A stretch of 50,766 bases of DNA from Cytophagaceae bacterium (GCA_027488335.1 JAIYBU010000192.1:1-50766), one strand, 5' to 3'. Shown: positions 26,120 through 35,136, numbered from the stretch's first letter. Made by a program: numbers and translations. Notes: a model not told the origin generated them from the sequence alone.

Positions 26120-27555
26120 TAGATAAACTGAAAACAGATTTTGATGCAATTGTAGTTGGTTCTGGCCCCAATGGCTTAGCCGCTGCCATTACACTCCAAC
26201 AACAAGGACTTTCGGTGCTGATTGTTGAAGCAAAATCTACTATTGGCGGTGGATTACGCACGACCGAACTCACATTGCCAGGTTTCAAACACGATATTTG
26301 TTCGGCCATTCATCCGTTGGCTTATGCTTCTCCATTTTTCAAAACTCTGCCTTTACACGAATTTGGTTTAGAATTTATTCAACCCAAAATTGCAGCTGCT
26401 CACCCACTTGATGACGGCACAGCAGCAATTTTAACAAATTCACTACAAGAAACAGCCGAAAGTTTGGGAATTGATAAAGAGAATTACCTTAATTTAATAC
26501 AACCTATTGCCAAGCAATGGGAGATACTTTTACCCGAATTATTAGCTCCGCTTCATTTTCCAAAAGACCCTATTGGCTTTACAAAATTTGGATTAAATGC
26601 TTTTCAACCAGCCACTTGGTTAGCCAAGAGGTTTAAAACTAAAGAAGCAAAAGCACTTTGGGTGGGCATGGCAGCACATTCGATTCAGCCACTAAATAAC
26701 CTAACGACTTCAGCTATTGGCTTGGTACTAACTACTGCCGCACATCAATCGGGTTGGCCGATTCCAAAAGGTGGGTCGCAGTCTTTAGCCAATGCTTTGG
26801 CTTATTATTTTACTTCTTTGGGCGGAAAAATTGAGACTAAGTTTCATGTAAAATCTTTGAAGCAACTACCATCTACTAAAGCCATTTTATTTGATATTAC
26901 ACCACGGCAATTACTACAAATTGCGGGACATCGTTTTTCAACTATCTACAAATGGCAGCTCGAAAAATATCGCTACGGAATGGGAGTTTTCAAAGTAGAT
27001 TGGGCATTAGATGGAGCAGTACCATTTACCTCCGAAAAAGCCTGTGAAGCAGGTACATTGCATTTAGGAAATACTTTTGAAGAAATAACGCAGGCAGAAT
27101 TAAAAACTTCACAAGGCAAATACCCCGAAAACCCCTTTGTATTATTGGCTCAGCAATCTGTTTTTGACAATACTCGTTCTCCCGAAGGAAAACACACTGT
27201 TTGGGGCTATTGCCACGTACCCAATGGTTCAAAAAAAGACATGACCGAAATCATTGAAAAGCAAGTAGAACGTTTTGCCCCAGGTTTTAGAGAACGCATT
27301 TTAGCCAGACATACTTTCAATACCGAGCAGTTGGAAGAATATAATCCGAACTACATTGGCGGCGATATTAATGGCGGAATCATTGATTTAGGGCAGTTAT
27401 TCACTCGCCCAGCTTTGCGATATTCACCATACAGAACTTCCGAAAAGGGATTGTATATTTGTTCATCATCAACTCCGCCAGGTGGTGGTGTGCATGGAAT
27501 GTGCGGCTATCACGCTGCTCAACGTGCTTTGAAAGATATATTCTCTAAACATTAA
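26116..27555 (+). CDS. FAD-dependent oxidoreductase, phytoene-dehydrogenase-like
   Basis: 479 residues. A Rossmann FAD motif at the N-terminus (AIVVGSGPNGLAAAITLQQQ) is followed by IVEAKSTIGGGLRTTELTLP, the NAD(P)-binding_8/phytoene dehydrogenase-like pattern, and the C-terminal FAD-binding end GGGVHGMCGYHAAQRAL. Such proteins (COG1233) include carotenoid desaturases and many oxidases of unknown substrate. No carotenoid genes are nearby. It is overlapped by soxC at its start and lies 13 bases before the next gene, so it belongs to the sulfur operon. No export signal: cytoplasmic. Its substrate is open. Confidence 0.8.
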   Translation: MIDKLKTDFDAIVVGSGPNGLAAAITLQQQGLSVLIVEAKSTIGGGLRTTELTLPGFKHDICSAIHPLAYASPFFKTLPLHEFGLEFIQPKIAAAHPLDDGTAAILTNSLQETAESLGIDKENYLNLIQPIAKQWEILLPELLAPLHFPKDPIGFTKFGLNAFQPATWLAKRFKTKEAKALWVGMAAHSIQPLNNLTTSAIGLVLTTAAHQSGWPIPKGGSQSLANALAYYFTSLGGKIETKFHVKSLKQLPSTKAILFDITPRQLLQIAGHRFSTIYKWQLEKYRYGMGVFKVDWALDGAVPFTSEKACEAGTLHLGNTFEEITQAELKTSQGKYPENPFVLLAQQSVFDNTRSPEGKHTVWGYCHVPNGSKKDMTEIIEKQVERFAPGFRERILARHTFNTEQLEEYNPNYIGGDINGGIIDLGQLFTRPALRYSPYRTSEKGLYICSSSTPPGGGVHGMCGYHAAQRALKDIFSKH

Positions 27556-27568
27556 ACCTTCACGAGAA

Positions 27569-28429
27569 ATGAAACAAATAACTACCCTAATTTCCCTGCT
27601 TTTAACTACATTATTGTCAGGTTTTGCACAACAAAAAGAGGAATTTATTGGCCCTGAAAAAGGCTCTTTGGTAATCGTAGGTGGTGGTAAAGTTCCTGCC
27701 GAAGTATGGGCAAAATTTATAGAACTTGCTGGAGGCGAAGGTGCGAATATCGTAGTAATTCCTACTGCTGCGGGCGATTCAAGTATTAAAGCCAGTAAGG
27801 GATTTTCGGCAGAAAAAGAGTTTCTGGAGAAATTTGGCGTAGCCAAAGTTACAGTTTTACACACGACCGACCCCAAAGAAGCCAATACCGAAGGATTCGT
27901 GAAACCCCTCAAAACCGCAACGGGTGTTTGGTTTGTCGGTGGCCGTCAATGGCGTTTGGCTGACTCGTATCTCAACACCCAAACCCACAAAGAATTTCAA
28001 AATCTGCTAAATCGTGGTGGGGTAATTGGTGGTACTTCAGCAGGGGCTACCATTCAAGGTTCATTCTTGCACCGTGGTGATACCAATGGCCCAAATATTT
28101 TAGAAGGCGACCACACCAAAGGTTTAGATTTTTTGCATAATACGGCCATTGACCAGCACTTATTGACCAGAAATCGCCAATTTGATTTAATTGAAATCGT
28201 CAAAAAATACCCGAATTTATTGGGAATCGGTATTGATGAAAGCACCGCAATTGTGGTACAGAAAAACGAATTTCAAGTGATTGGTAATTCAGTTGTGGCC
28301 ATCTACGAGGCTGTTAACTTCTCTGGTAACAATAGAAATCCTACGGGAGATTCGGGCAATAATGGCCCCTTTTATTTTTTGTCTCGTGGTCAGAAGTTTG
28401 ATTTGAAAAACCGAAAACTCATAAAGTAA
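27569..28429 (+). CDS. Secreted cyanophycinase-like peptidase (S51)
   Basis: 286 residues with a cleavable signal (about 1-20, ending GFAQ). Peptidase family S51 features: VIVGGGKVPAEVW, PTAAGDS, VWFVGGRQWRLADS near residue 130 and the nucleophile motif GGTSAGATIQGS, with the active Ser in TSAGA, and GIDESTAI. Cyanophycinases cut beta-Asp-Arg polymers; other S51 members act on Asp- or gamma-glutamyl-type isopeptide bonds. No cyanophycin synthetase is in the window, so the real substrate may be an unusual dipeptide. A secreted hydrolase in a sulfur operon could release cysteine from a gamma-glutamyl or isopeptide conjugate such as glutathione; this is speculation. Confidence 0.8.
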   Translation: MKQITTLISLLLTTLLSGFAQQKEEFIGPEKGSLVIVGGGKVPAEVWAKFIELAGGEGANIVVIPTAAGDSSIKASKGFSAEKEFLEKFGVAKVTVLHTTDPKEANTEGFVKPLKTATGVWFVGGRQWRLADSYLNTQTHKEFQNLLNRGGVIGGTSAGATIQGSFLHRGDTNGPNILEGDHTKGLDFLHNTAIDQHLLTRNRQFDLIEIVKKYPNLLGIGIDESTAIVVQKNEFQVIGNSVVAIYEAVNFSGNNRNPTGDSGNNGPFYFLSRGQKFDLKNRKLIK

Positions 28430-28454
28430 ATTTCTAATATAAAAAACTAACCCT

Positions 28455-29714
28455 ATGTCAAACAAAAAACAAACACTCCAACTCACTGAAGACTGGACTG
28501 TCGTGGTCTATGGTTTTCTTATTATTGCCTTAGCTCTCATCGGATTAAAAATTCCAAATCCAACTTTTGGATGGAAAGATACTTTTGAGTTATTTGAAAA
28601 AGTATTGACAATCAGCAATTTAATGAATATCCTTTTTGTATTTGTGATAGTTTATGTCGTTGCTATCTTAGCTACACTCTCACTGGGCAAAAATGTCATC
28701 GCCACCGTAAAAGGCTTTCCGATAGTATTTGTGTTTACTTTATTAGCCTTGATTCTTGCAGGAAATGCTTTTCTGAAAAATTGGAACCTCGAAGCCGTTA
28801 TTTTTAGTCTATCTATTGGCTTGATAATCAGTAACTTTTTTGCAGTTCCAGCTTGGCTTAAAGAGTCTCTTTCAACCGAGCTATTCGTTAAAATCGGCTT
28901 GGTACTTTTAGGAACAAGTGTCATTTTTGGAGATATTCTAAAAGCGGGTTCGTTGGGGCTAATTCAAGCTTTATTGGTAGTAGTTTCAGTTTGGTATTTT
29001 GCTTTTTGGGTATCAAAAAAACTCGGAATCGACGAAGAATTGGCTATTATCATTTCAAGTGCCGTGTCTATTTGTGGTGTTTCGGCGGCCATCGCAACGG
29101 CAGGAGCTATCAAAGGAGATTCTAAAAAATTATCCTACGTAATCTCTATTGTGTTGATTACTGCCATTCCGATGATAATTTTCATGCCTTTTATTGCCAA
29201 AGCACTGGGTTTGTCAGAAGCCGTAACGGGGGCGTGGCTCGGCGGTACAATTGATACCACGGGAGCGGTAATTGCCTCTGGAACTTTGGTGGGTGAAGAA
29301 GCCCTCAAAATCAGCACAATCGTTAAATTTTCTCAAAATGTATTGCTTGGTTTGGCTGCGTTTGCTATTTCTGTTTACTGGACATACACTAATAATCAAT
29401 CAGAAACGGCTAAAGAATCGAAACCAACGTTGGGCGTGATTTGGGAGCGTTTTCCGAAGTTTGTCATTGGTTTCATAGCAGCTTCTTTGCTGTTTTCTTT
29501 CTTCGTTTCTTCTGAAACTATTGATAGCGTAAAAGGCGGATTAAAATCACTGCAAGGACTTTGGTTTGCATTGGCCTTTACAAGCATCGGACTTGAAACC
29601 AAATTCTCGGATTTATTCAACAACGCAGGCAAAAAGCCATTATATGCCTTTCTGATTGCCCAACTTTTCAATATTTTTATTACCCTGATAATTGCCTATT
29701 TTCTTTTTAAGTAA
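28455..29714 (+). CDS. YeiH-family putative sulfate exporter
   Basis: 419 residues with about ten to eleven membrane helices. Family signatures: VILGTSVIFG-like block (LVLLGTSVIFGDILKAG), the central ISSAVSICGVSAAIATAGAI stretch and AVTGAWLGGTIDTTGAVIASG. This is the YeiH/PF03601 family (often labelled putative sulfate exporter; Escherichia coli YeiH is next to a sulfur-sensitive LysR regulator). Last gene of the operon that starts at 21244, placed downstream of SoxC. Export of the sulfite or sulfate made by the pathway fits, though the family's substrate is poorly tested. Confidence 0.85.
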   Translation: MSNKKQTLQLTEDWTVVVYGFLIIALALIGLKIPNPTFGWKDTFELFEKVLTISNLMNILFVFVIVYVVAILATLSLGKNVIATVKGFPIVFVFTLLALILAGNAFLKNWNLEAVIFSLSIGLIISNFFAVPAWLKESLSTELFVKIGLVLLGTSVIFGDILKAGSLGLIQALLVVVSVWYFAFWVSKKLGIDEELAIIISSAVSICGVSAAIATAGAIKGDSKKLSYVISIVLITAIPMIIFMPFIAKALGLSEAVTGAWLGGTIDTTGAVIASGTLVGEEALKISTIVKFSQNVLLGLAAFAISVYWTYTNNQSETAKESKPTLGVIWERFPKFVIGFIAASLLFSFFVSSETIDSVKGGLKSLQGLWFALAFTSIGLETKFSDLFNNAGKKPLYAFLIAQLFNIFITLIIAYFLFK

Positions 29715-29785
29715 CAAATCTAAGTCTTTAATAACCATTGGAGAAATAGTTTAATTGGTCATATTTGTCAATAAAAAATATAAAG

Positions 29786-29802
29786 TCTATATAATTAATA
29801 GG
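29786..29802. promoter_or_regulatory. 17-bp palindromic operator, copy 4 (one mismatch)
   Basis: TCTATATAATTAATAGG has the TCTAT-N7-ATAG pattern with the last base changed. It lies about 20 bases before a weak -7-like box and 67 bases before the TPR gene start. Confidence 0.5.
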
Positions 29803-29868
29803 ATAATAATTTATTTTTCATTTATTTTGCCTAAAAATTAGAATAAAACACATTCCTGTTGAGTTTTT

Positions 29869-31341
29869 ATGGCTAAAAATCTGAAAATTATTATCCTATT
29901 ATTTTTTCCACTTTTGACCAAAGCTAATGATTTTGAACTAAGCCCCAATGTTCAAAAGGCATATACTGATGTATTTAATTTTAGAGTCAATGCTTGTAGA
30001 GCCGCTTTGGCGAAAGAAAAAAAGGATAATCCATTCAGACTTTACCTCGAAAACTACATCGAATTTGTTGAGATTTTCAATAACGACGAAGAAGCTTATT
30101 TCAAGCGAATTGCCGACAATGAAGACGAAAGACTTGATTTGATTGAAGATTTAGATGAAAGCTCACCTTATAATCGTTTTCTGCGTGCCGAAATAAAACT
30201 GCAATGGGCATTACTCAAAATTCGTTTCGGCCACGAAGTAAAAGCTGCTTACAATATCATTCAAGCGGCTAAACTACTGGAAGAAAACCAAAAGCTTTTT
30301 CCTAATTTCCTGCCAAATTATAAATCTCTGGGTAGCCTTCATATTGTCATTGGCTCAGTGCCTGATAATTTCCGTTGGGCTTTGAAAATCTTAGGTCTGA
30401 AAGGAAATGTAAATCAAGGGTTGTCCGAACTCGACAAGGCCACTAAAGATAAAATCTGGGGAGCAGAGGCAGCTTACTGCTCACTTTATATCCAATCTTT
30501 TGTATTAAAATTCGACGAAAAAGATAATGCCTCATTACTCCGATTCATTGAAAATCAACCCGAAAATCCTAATGCTTATTTTATTGGTGTGGCCATTTCT
30601 CTGCGAACAAACCGTGCCGAACAAGCTCAAAAAATTCTTAAAAAATATCCAGTCGGCTCAGAATATCTCTATTGTCCAATCATGGAAATATATCGAGGAG
30701 ATATTGCCTTGATGAAAGGTCAATTTCAGTCAGCAAATGCTTCGTACACTGCCTATTTACGTAATTTCAAAGGCAAAGCATTTCTGAAAGACGCCTATTT
30801 GAAACTATTTTTTAGCAATTATTTGGCAGGTGATGATAAAAAATCGCTAACGTTTTTATCCAAAATTCCAGCGGCAGGAAGTTCAACTTCAGAAACTGAT
30901 AAAGCTGCCGAGAAATTCTACGAAAATTACGCTAAAACTCATACTTTGCCCAATAAGACCCTCTTACATGCCCGTTTGGCATTAGATGGCGGATATAGCA
31001 CGCAGGCTCTTGATGTTATTCAAGATGTTGATGTAAAGCAGATTAGTCCAAAAGAACAGGCCGAATATTATTTTCTTGGTGGAAAAGCATTCTATCGAAC
31101 AGGGCAACCCGATAAAGCGATTACCTATTTCGAGAAATCTATTACTTTAAGCGAAAAACAGGCTTGGCATTTTGGGGCGAGTTCGTCTCTGCAAATTGGT
31201 TATATTCTTCAAGCGAAAGGCCAAAAACAGCAGGCTAAAAATTATTTTGAGAAAGCCATTTCCTACAAAAATCACGAGTTTAAAAACACCATTGATAGCA
31301 AAGCCCGTGCTGCAATGACCGAAATGGGATATTACCTATGA
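29869..31341 (+). CDS. Exported tetratricopeptide-repeat protein
   Basis: 490 residues with a signal segment (about 5-18, ending KAN) and helical pairs throughout. The best TPR copies are at the C-terminus: AEYYFLGGKAFYRTGQPDKAITYFEKSI, and GYILQAKGQKQQAKNYFEKAI. The middle contains a conserved LPNYKSLGSLHIVIGSVPDNFRWALKILGLKGN segment that recalls the DUF3808/IML2-like outer-membrane TPR proteins. Periplasmic scaffold or assembly role is likely. First gene of a three-gene unit with four-base overlaps to the DUF2490 gene and the small barrel gene, and preceded by the operator at 29786. Confidence 0.65.
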   Translation: MAKNLKIIILLFFPLLTKANDFELSPNVQKAYTDVFNFRVNACRAALAKEKKDNPFRLYLENYIEFVEIFNNDEEAYFKRIADNEDERLDLIEDLDESSPYNRFLRAEIKLQWALLKIRFGHEVKAAYNIIQAAKLLEENQKLFPNFLPNYKSLGSLHIVIGSVPDNFRWALKILGLKGNVNQGLSELDKATKDKIWGAEAAYCSLYIQSFVLKFDEKDNASLLRFIENQPENPNAYFIGVAISLRTNRAEQAQKILKKYPVGSEYLYCPIMEIYRGDIALMKGQFQSANASYTAYLRNFKGKAFLKDAYLKLFFSNYLAGDDKKSLTFLSKIPAAGSSTSETDKAAEKFYENYAKTHTLPNKTLLHARLALDGGYSTQALDVIQDVDVKQISPKEQAEYYFLGGKAFYRTGQPDKAITYFEKSITLSEKQAWHFGASSSLQIGYILQAKGQKQQAKNYFEKAISYKNHEFKNTIDSKARAAMTEMGYYL

Positions 31342-32117
31342 TGAAAAAATACGTTTGGATATTCCTTGCGATAATTTGTTTTTTTGAAGCAAAAGCACAA
31401 AAAATTTACCACCACAATGTGGTTTGGGGGAGGTTAGTTTTAACCGACACGCTGAGTAAAAATTTACGATGGGAATTGTATTTACAGCACCGCCGACAAA
31501 ATACCGAGCAAACCGATTTTGATGTACTTGCGGCCAATCAATTCACAAGTTATTGGCCTTGGTTGCATTATACCGTTTCTCCGAAAACCAAAATATCGTT
31601 ATCACCTATCGGATATTTCAAAAGCTGGATTTTGATTACTCAACCTACCGACATCGAGAAACCTGGTGTCCGTGAATGGCGGGTTTCAGCAAGAATTGAC
31701 AATGAATCGAAGGGTAAATATTTCAATATTATCAATCGATATGGTTTAGAATACCGAAATCGAGATTTATTGAATAACAATGTTTTTCAGCCAAACTGGC
31801 GAGTCAGATATATGCTTAGGCTTGAAAAGCCATTTAAAATCAAAGGCTTTAAAAAGACCTTGACTGCCGTAGTCAACGATGAAATTTTCATTCAATTTGG
31901 CAAAGCAGTGCGTGGAAACCCTAATATTTTTGACCAAAACAGGCTTTATGCAGGCCTGAATTTTCCATTCACTAAAAACATAAAAGGAAGTTTGGGCTAT
32001 GTGTGGGGCATTCAAGCACGCAATTCGGGTAAAGAAATTGATTATTATAATTTTCTATGGGGCGTTCTAACGTTCGATAATTTATTTAGCCAGTTCAACA
32101 AAAAAAGTAAATCATGA
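31338..32117 (+). CDS. DUF2490 outer-membrane protein
   Basis: 259 residues with a signal peptide (to about residue 19, EAKAQ). The DUF2490 pattern is visible: WGRLVLTDTLSKNLRWELYLQHRRQ near residue 30, the central HRYGLEYR-like motif (NRYGLEYRNRD), WRVRYMLRLEKPF, and DNRLYAGL-like NRLYAGLNFPF. These are outer-membrane barrels of unknown function. Both ends overlap neighbours by four bases, so production is coupled to the TPR protein and the small barrel. Confidence 0.75.
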   Translation: MMKKYVWIFLAIICFFEAKAQKIYHHNVVWGRLVLTDTLSKNLRWELYLQHRRQNTEQTDFDVLAANQFTSYWPWLHYTVSPKTKISLSPIGYFKSWILITQPTDIEKPGVREWRVSARIDNESKGKYFNIINRYGLEYRNRDLLNNNVFQPNWRVRYMLRLEKPFKIKGFKKTLTAVVNDEIFIQFGKAVRGNPNIFDQNRLYAGLNFPFTKNIKGSLGYVWGIQARNSGKEIDYYNFLWGVLTFDNLFSQFNKKSKS

Positions 32118-32614
32118 AAAAAATAATTATCTTCATTTTTGTCATCATTAGTTATTTTTCACAGGCTCAAACACCGCAAAATACTTATCCAAAAATTGCG
32201 GGTTACATGGGCATTTTGCATCCGCTTGTCACGTTTACAAACACCGAAACCACTACCAATTTTTCATCGAGTTATACGATTGGTTTTCCAACGGGAATCA
32301 ATATCCTGAAAAACGACAAAATTGGTTTTAGTTTTGAGTTTGTGCCTATCATTCGCTCAGAAAAAGGCGTCAGTAAAGTCAATAATTTCTTATTTCATCC
32401 TGGCATAATGTTTCGTTATCCGCATGGGCTCACGCTCGTCACTCGTGCTGCATTCGAAACTGTCGGACGCTACGGCTTTACTCCTGTTCTGAATAAAGTT
32501 GTAAAGAAAAATAAAAACAGCAACTATTTTGTGGCAGTCCCTTTACCCGTTCGTTTTGGCAACGATAAGCCTGCTTCTTTTACCATTGGATTCCAATTTG
32601 GAGTCGGATTTTAA
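32114..32614 (+). CDS. Small outer-membrane barrel-like protein
   Basis: 166 residues, signal peptide to about residue 18 (FSQAQ), then alternating Gly/aromatic beta-segments and a FTIGFQFGVGF end, typical of an eight-strand barrel with C-terminal Phe. Not recognised at family level. Last gene in the TPR unit, followed by a terminator. Confidence 0.6.
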   Translation: MKKIIIFIFVIISYFSQAQTPQNTYPKIAGYMGILHPLVTFTNTETTTNFSSSYTIGFPTGINILKNDKIGFSFEFVPIIRSEKGVSKVNNFLFHPGIMFRYPHGLTLVTRAAFETVGRYGFTPVLNKVVKKNKNSNYFVAVPLPVRFGNDKPASFTIGFQFGVGF

Positions 32615-32642
32615 GTGTATTATTGAAGGTTCAATTTCATCA

Positions 32643-32679
32643 GACTGCCTTTATTGTGTTTCAGGAAGGCAGTTTTTTA
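32643..32679 (+). terminator. Terminator after the TPR unit
   Basis: GACTGCCTT (32643-32651) and AAGGCAGT (32666-32673) pair across a 14-nt loop, then TTTTTATTTT. Confidence 0.75.
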
Positions 32680-32768
32680 TTTTCAAATCAATAAATACTA
32701 AATCTAATATTTCATATTTTCGGTAAAACTTTGTTAATTCGCTCAGAAAGTACGAAAAATACCACAAT

Positions 32769-33200
32769 ATGATTTCCAAGAAAGCGAAATATGCTCTCAA
32801 GGCACTAAAGGTGCTTACTAAAAAATTTGAAGCAAACGAACCAACTTTAATAAGTGACATTGCTGTTGAAGAGAAAATTCCAAAGAAATTCTTGGAAGCC
32901 ATCCTGCTCGAACTCCGTAACCAAGGCATACTCAAAAGCCAAAAAGGAAAGGGTGGGGGATACCTACTCCGCACACCACCCAACGAAGTTTCGGTTGCTA
33001 AGGTATTACGCATCATTGATGGACCAATAGCTCCAACACCCTGTGTATCAGTAAATTTCTACGGAAAATGCGATGACTGCGAAAGCGAAGAAACATGTAG
33101 TATTCGCCCCATTATGTTAAAAATCAGAAACGCAAGCTTAGAAATTTACGAAAACACCTCTCTGCTTGATTTAATACTAAAAGATTCTCTTACGCTCTAA
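32769..33200 (+). CDS. Rrf2-family transcriptional regulator, paralogue B
   Basis: 143 residues. Same layout as paralogue A at 11378: winged helix with ISKKAKYALKALKVLTKKF, the wing KSQKGKGGGYLL, the FLEAILLELRNQGIL recognition region, and Cys at 92, 101, 104 and 110 in PCVSVNFYGKCDDCESEETC. It has its own promoter region and stands alone between the TPR unit and tlpA, which carries the 17-bp palindrome. Two near-equivalent regulators in one locus suggest either different sensing or mutual control. Confidence 0.85.
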   Translation: MISKKAKYALKALKVLTKKFEANEPTLISDIAVEEKIPKKFLEAILLELRNQGILKSQKGKGGGYLLRTPPNEVSVAKVLRIIDGPIAPTPCVSVNFYGKCDDCESEETCSIRPIMLKIRNASLEIYENTSLLDLILKDSLTL

Positions 33201-33295
33201 GAACCGCCCTTTCATGCTTTTCTTGGTGTCTAATTACTATTAAAAATCTTCTTTAAGCCATATTTTCTTCTAATAGAAAAAAATATTTTATATAA

Positions 33296-33330
33296 TCTAC
33301 TAAATATATAGATTATATATTTTATATTTG
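33296..33330 (+). promoter_or_regulatory. Operator copy 5 plus -7 box of tlpA
   Basis: TCTACTAAATATATAGA (33296-33312) fits TCTAY-N7-RTAGA and is extended by further outer pairing (TATAATCTA with TAGATTATA). TATATTTG at 33323-33330 is a good -7 box; no TTTG stands at -33, and the operator lies where it would be, which suits an activator or a repressor that hides the -33 region. Confidence 0.65.
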
Positions 33331-33357
33331 TTTCTCAATAAAATAAAGAAGAAGATT

Positions 33358-34581
33358 ATGAAAAAAATCATCCTTTCATTGGCATATTTAGTGGGTAGTT
33401 TTGCGGTAAACGCCCAAACCAAACCACAAGTAGGTGTATGGCGTGGCACGTTTGCAGTGGCTGGCGGAAATGAAGCCCCATTTAATTTTGAGATTACCAA
33501 CAAAGACGTTTATCTGTTGAACGCCGACGAGCGTTTTGAACTTAAAAATTATACCATCAGAAAAGATTCAATCTTTATTCCTGTCGAAATCTTTGATGCA
33601 GTGTTGGCAGCGAAAATTGAAAATAGCGGCAGTTTGAATGGAAAATTTATCAAACTTGGTACGGCTACACCCGATGCTGGTATTCCGTTCACGGCCGAAG
33701 CTGGCAAAGAATATCGTTTCTTTGAAAAACCACAAGAAGCCAAAGTAAGCCTACAAGGTACGTGGGATTTCTTGATTGGCACTTCAGGTAATAAAACCGT
33801 TGGAGTTTTCAATCAAACGGGCAGTAAACTTACGGGTACAATTTTAAGCACAACGGGCGACTATCGCTATTTTGAAGGTTCGGTAAAAGGCAATGAGTTT
33901 TTTTTATCGGCATTCAGTGGGTCAAATCCATCGTTAATAAAAGGGACTGTGAATGGCGATGAATTGACTGCCGAATTTATCGGTTTCAGAGGAAGCCAAG
34001 CAATCAAAGGAACTCGCAACGAAAAAGCGGCTTTACCTGATGCTTATACCTTGACAACTTTAAAAGAGGGTGCTGATTTTAACTTCACTTTTCCTGATGC
34101 TTTTACAGGAAAACAAGTTTCGTTGAAAGACCCAAAATATAAAGGTAAGGCCGTTATCGTAACGATTTTGGGTAGTTGGTGTCCAAACTGTATCGACGAA
34201 GCTCTGTTTCTTTCGCCATGGTATAAAGCGAACAAAAATCGTGGCGTTGAAATAATCGGTTTAGCTTTTGAGCGTAAAAACGACCCTGCTTTTGCCAAAA
34301 CGAGACTTGAATCACTCAAAAAACGCTTTGATATTCAGTATGATATTTTGTTTGCAGGTTTGGCCGATAAGAAATTTGCGTCGGAGGCATTGCCTGCTTT
34401 GAGTGAAGTATTGTCTTTCCCGACTACCATCTATATTGATAAAACAGGAAAAGTTCGCAAGATTCATACCGGCTACACAGGCCCAGCTACTGGCAAATAT
34501 TACGAAGAATTTGTGAAAGAATTTAACGAAGATGTGAATGGCCTTTTGAAAGCCCTTGGTGATAAATCTGCTAAGTTATAA
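33358..34581 (+). CDS. TlpA-like thiol-disulfide oxidoreductase
   Basis: 407 residues from the ATG at 33358; a longer frame from 33328 starts at a non-ATG codon in the promoter and is dropped. Signal peptide MKKIILSLAYLVGSFAVNAQ. The first part (about 22-230) is a beta-rich domain with VGVWRGTF and QGTWDFLIGTSGNKTVGVF, as in Bacteroidota TlpA/DUF4369-type proteins. The thioredoxin domain follows with WCPNC (Cys275, Cys278) and the cis-Pro loop FPTTIYIDKTG. It acts in the periplasm on disulfides or persulfides. The promoter carries the 17-bp palindrome, linking it to the sulfur block. A terminator follows. Confidence 0.85.
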   Translation: MKKIILSLAYLVGSFAVNAQTKPQVGVWRGTFAVAGGNEAPFNFEITNKDVYLLNADERFELKNYTIRKDSIFIPVEIFDAVLAAKIENSGSLNGKFIKLGTATPDAGIPFTAEAGKEYRFFEKPQEAKVSLQGTWDFLIGTSGNKTVGVFNQTGSKLTGTILSTTGDYRYFEGSVKGNEFFLSAFSGSNPSLIKGTVNGDELTAEFIGFRGSQAIKGTRNEKAALPDAYTLTTLKEGADFNFTFPDAFTGKQVSLKDPKYKGKAVIVTILGSWCPNCIDEALFLSPWYKANKNRGVEIIGLAFERKNDPAFAKTRLESLKKRFDIQYDILFAGLADKKFASEALPALSEVLSFPTTIYIDKTGKVRKIHTGYTGPATGKYYEEFVKEFNEDVNGLLKALGDKSAKL

Positions 34582-34596
34582 TTGCATTTTATATAC

Positions 34597-34629
34597 TTAC
34601 AAGACACTTATGAAAAAGTGCCTTGTAAG
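34597..34629 (+). terminator. Terminator after tlpA
   Basis: TTACAAGACACTT (34597-34609) pairs with AAGTGCCTTGTAA (34616-34628), one mismatch, about 12 bp. Confidence 0.65.
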
Positions 34630-34698
34630 AAAGTATCCAGTTCGTTTTTTTGAATAATAAGCATATATAAAATATAGATTAAATAGATTTTTAAAACT

Positions 34699-35136
34699 TT
34701 GAGCTTTGAATTAGAATGCCCCGTTGATTTTAAGAAAGTCAATGAAAATAAAGTTCGACTAACGGCTTTGTGGGTTTTGGCACTTAGTGTGGTGGTCTTG
34801 TTTACAAAATCGTGGCTTATAGCCGTATTTCTATTAGTCGATTTCGCTCTTCGGGCATTCGATTTTGGGAAATATAGTTTGCTTAATTTACTGAGTGATT
34901 TTACTGTAAATACTTTCAAGATTTCTGCAAAACCAATCGACCAAGCACCCAAGCTTTTTGCAGCTAAAATTGGCCTTGCTTTTACGGTTGCAATCATTGC
35001 AACAATTCTGACCGATAATCTAACAGCGACTTTATATATCACTGCGGTGCTTATATTTTTTGCATTTCTCGAATCAGCTTTGGGCTTTTGTGCGGGCTGC
35101 TATGTTTATACTTTTTACAAGAAAATTTTCAAATAA
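34699..35136 (+). CDS. DUF4395 membrane protein
   Basis: 145 residues with a TTG start, since no in-frame ATG lies before the conserved N-terminus. All DUF4395 marks are present: CPVDFKKVNENKVRLTA near residue 6, FALRAFDFGKYSLL, FAAKIGLAF and the C-terminal LESALGFCAGCYVYTF. There are about four membrane helices. DUF4395 genes often neighbour thioredoxin- or rhodanese-like sulfur genes, which matches the position directly after tlpA. The three Cys could take part in thiol or persulfide exchange. Half-sites ATAGATTAAATAGA lie just upstream (34674-34687), a weak version of the palindrome. Confidence 0.8.
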   Translation: MSFELECPVDFKKVNENKVRLTALWVLALSVVVLFTKSWLIAVFLLVDFALRAFDFGKYSLLNLLSDFTVNTFKISAKPIDQAPKLFAAKIGLAFTVAIIATILTDNLTATLYITAVLIFFAFLESALGFCAGCYVYTFYKKIFK

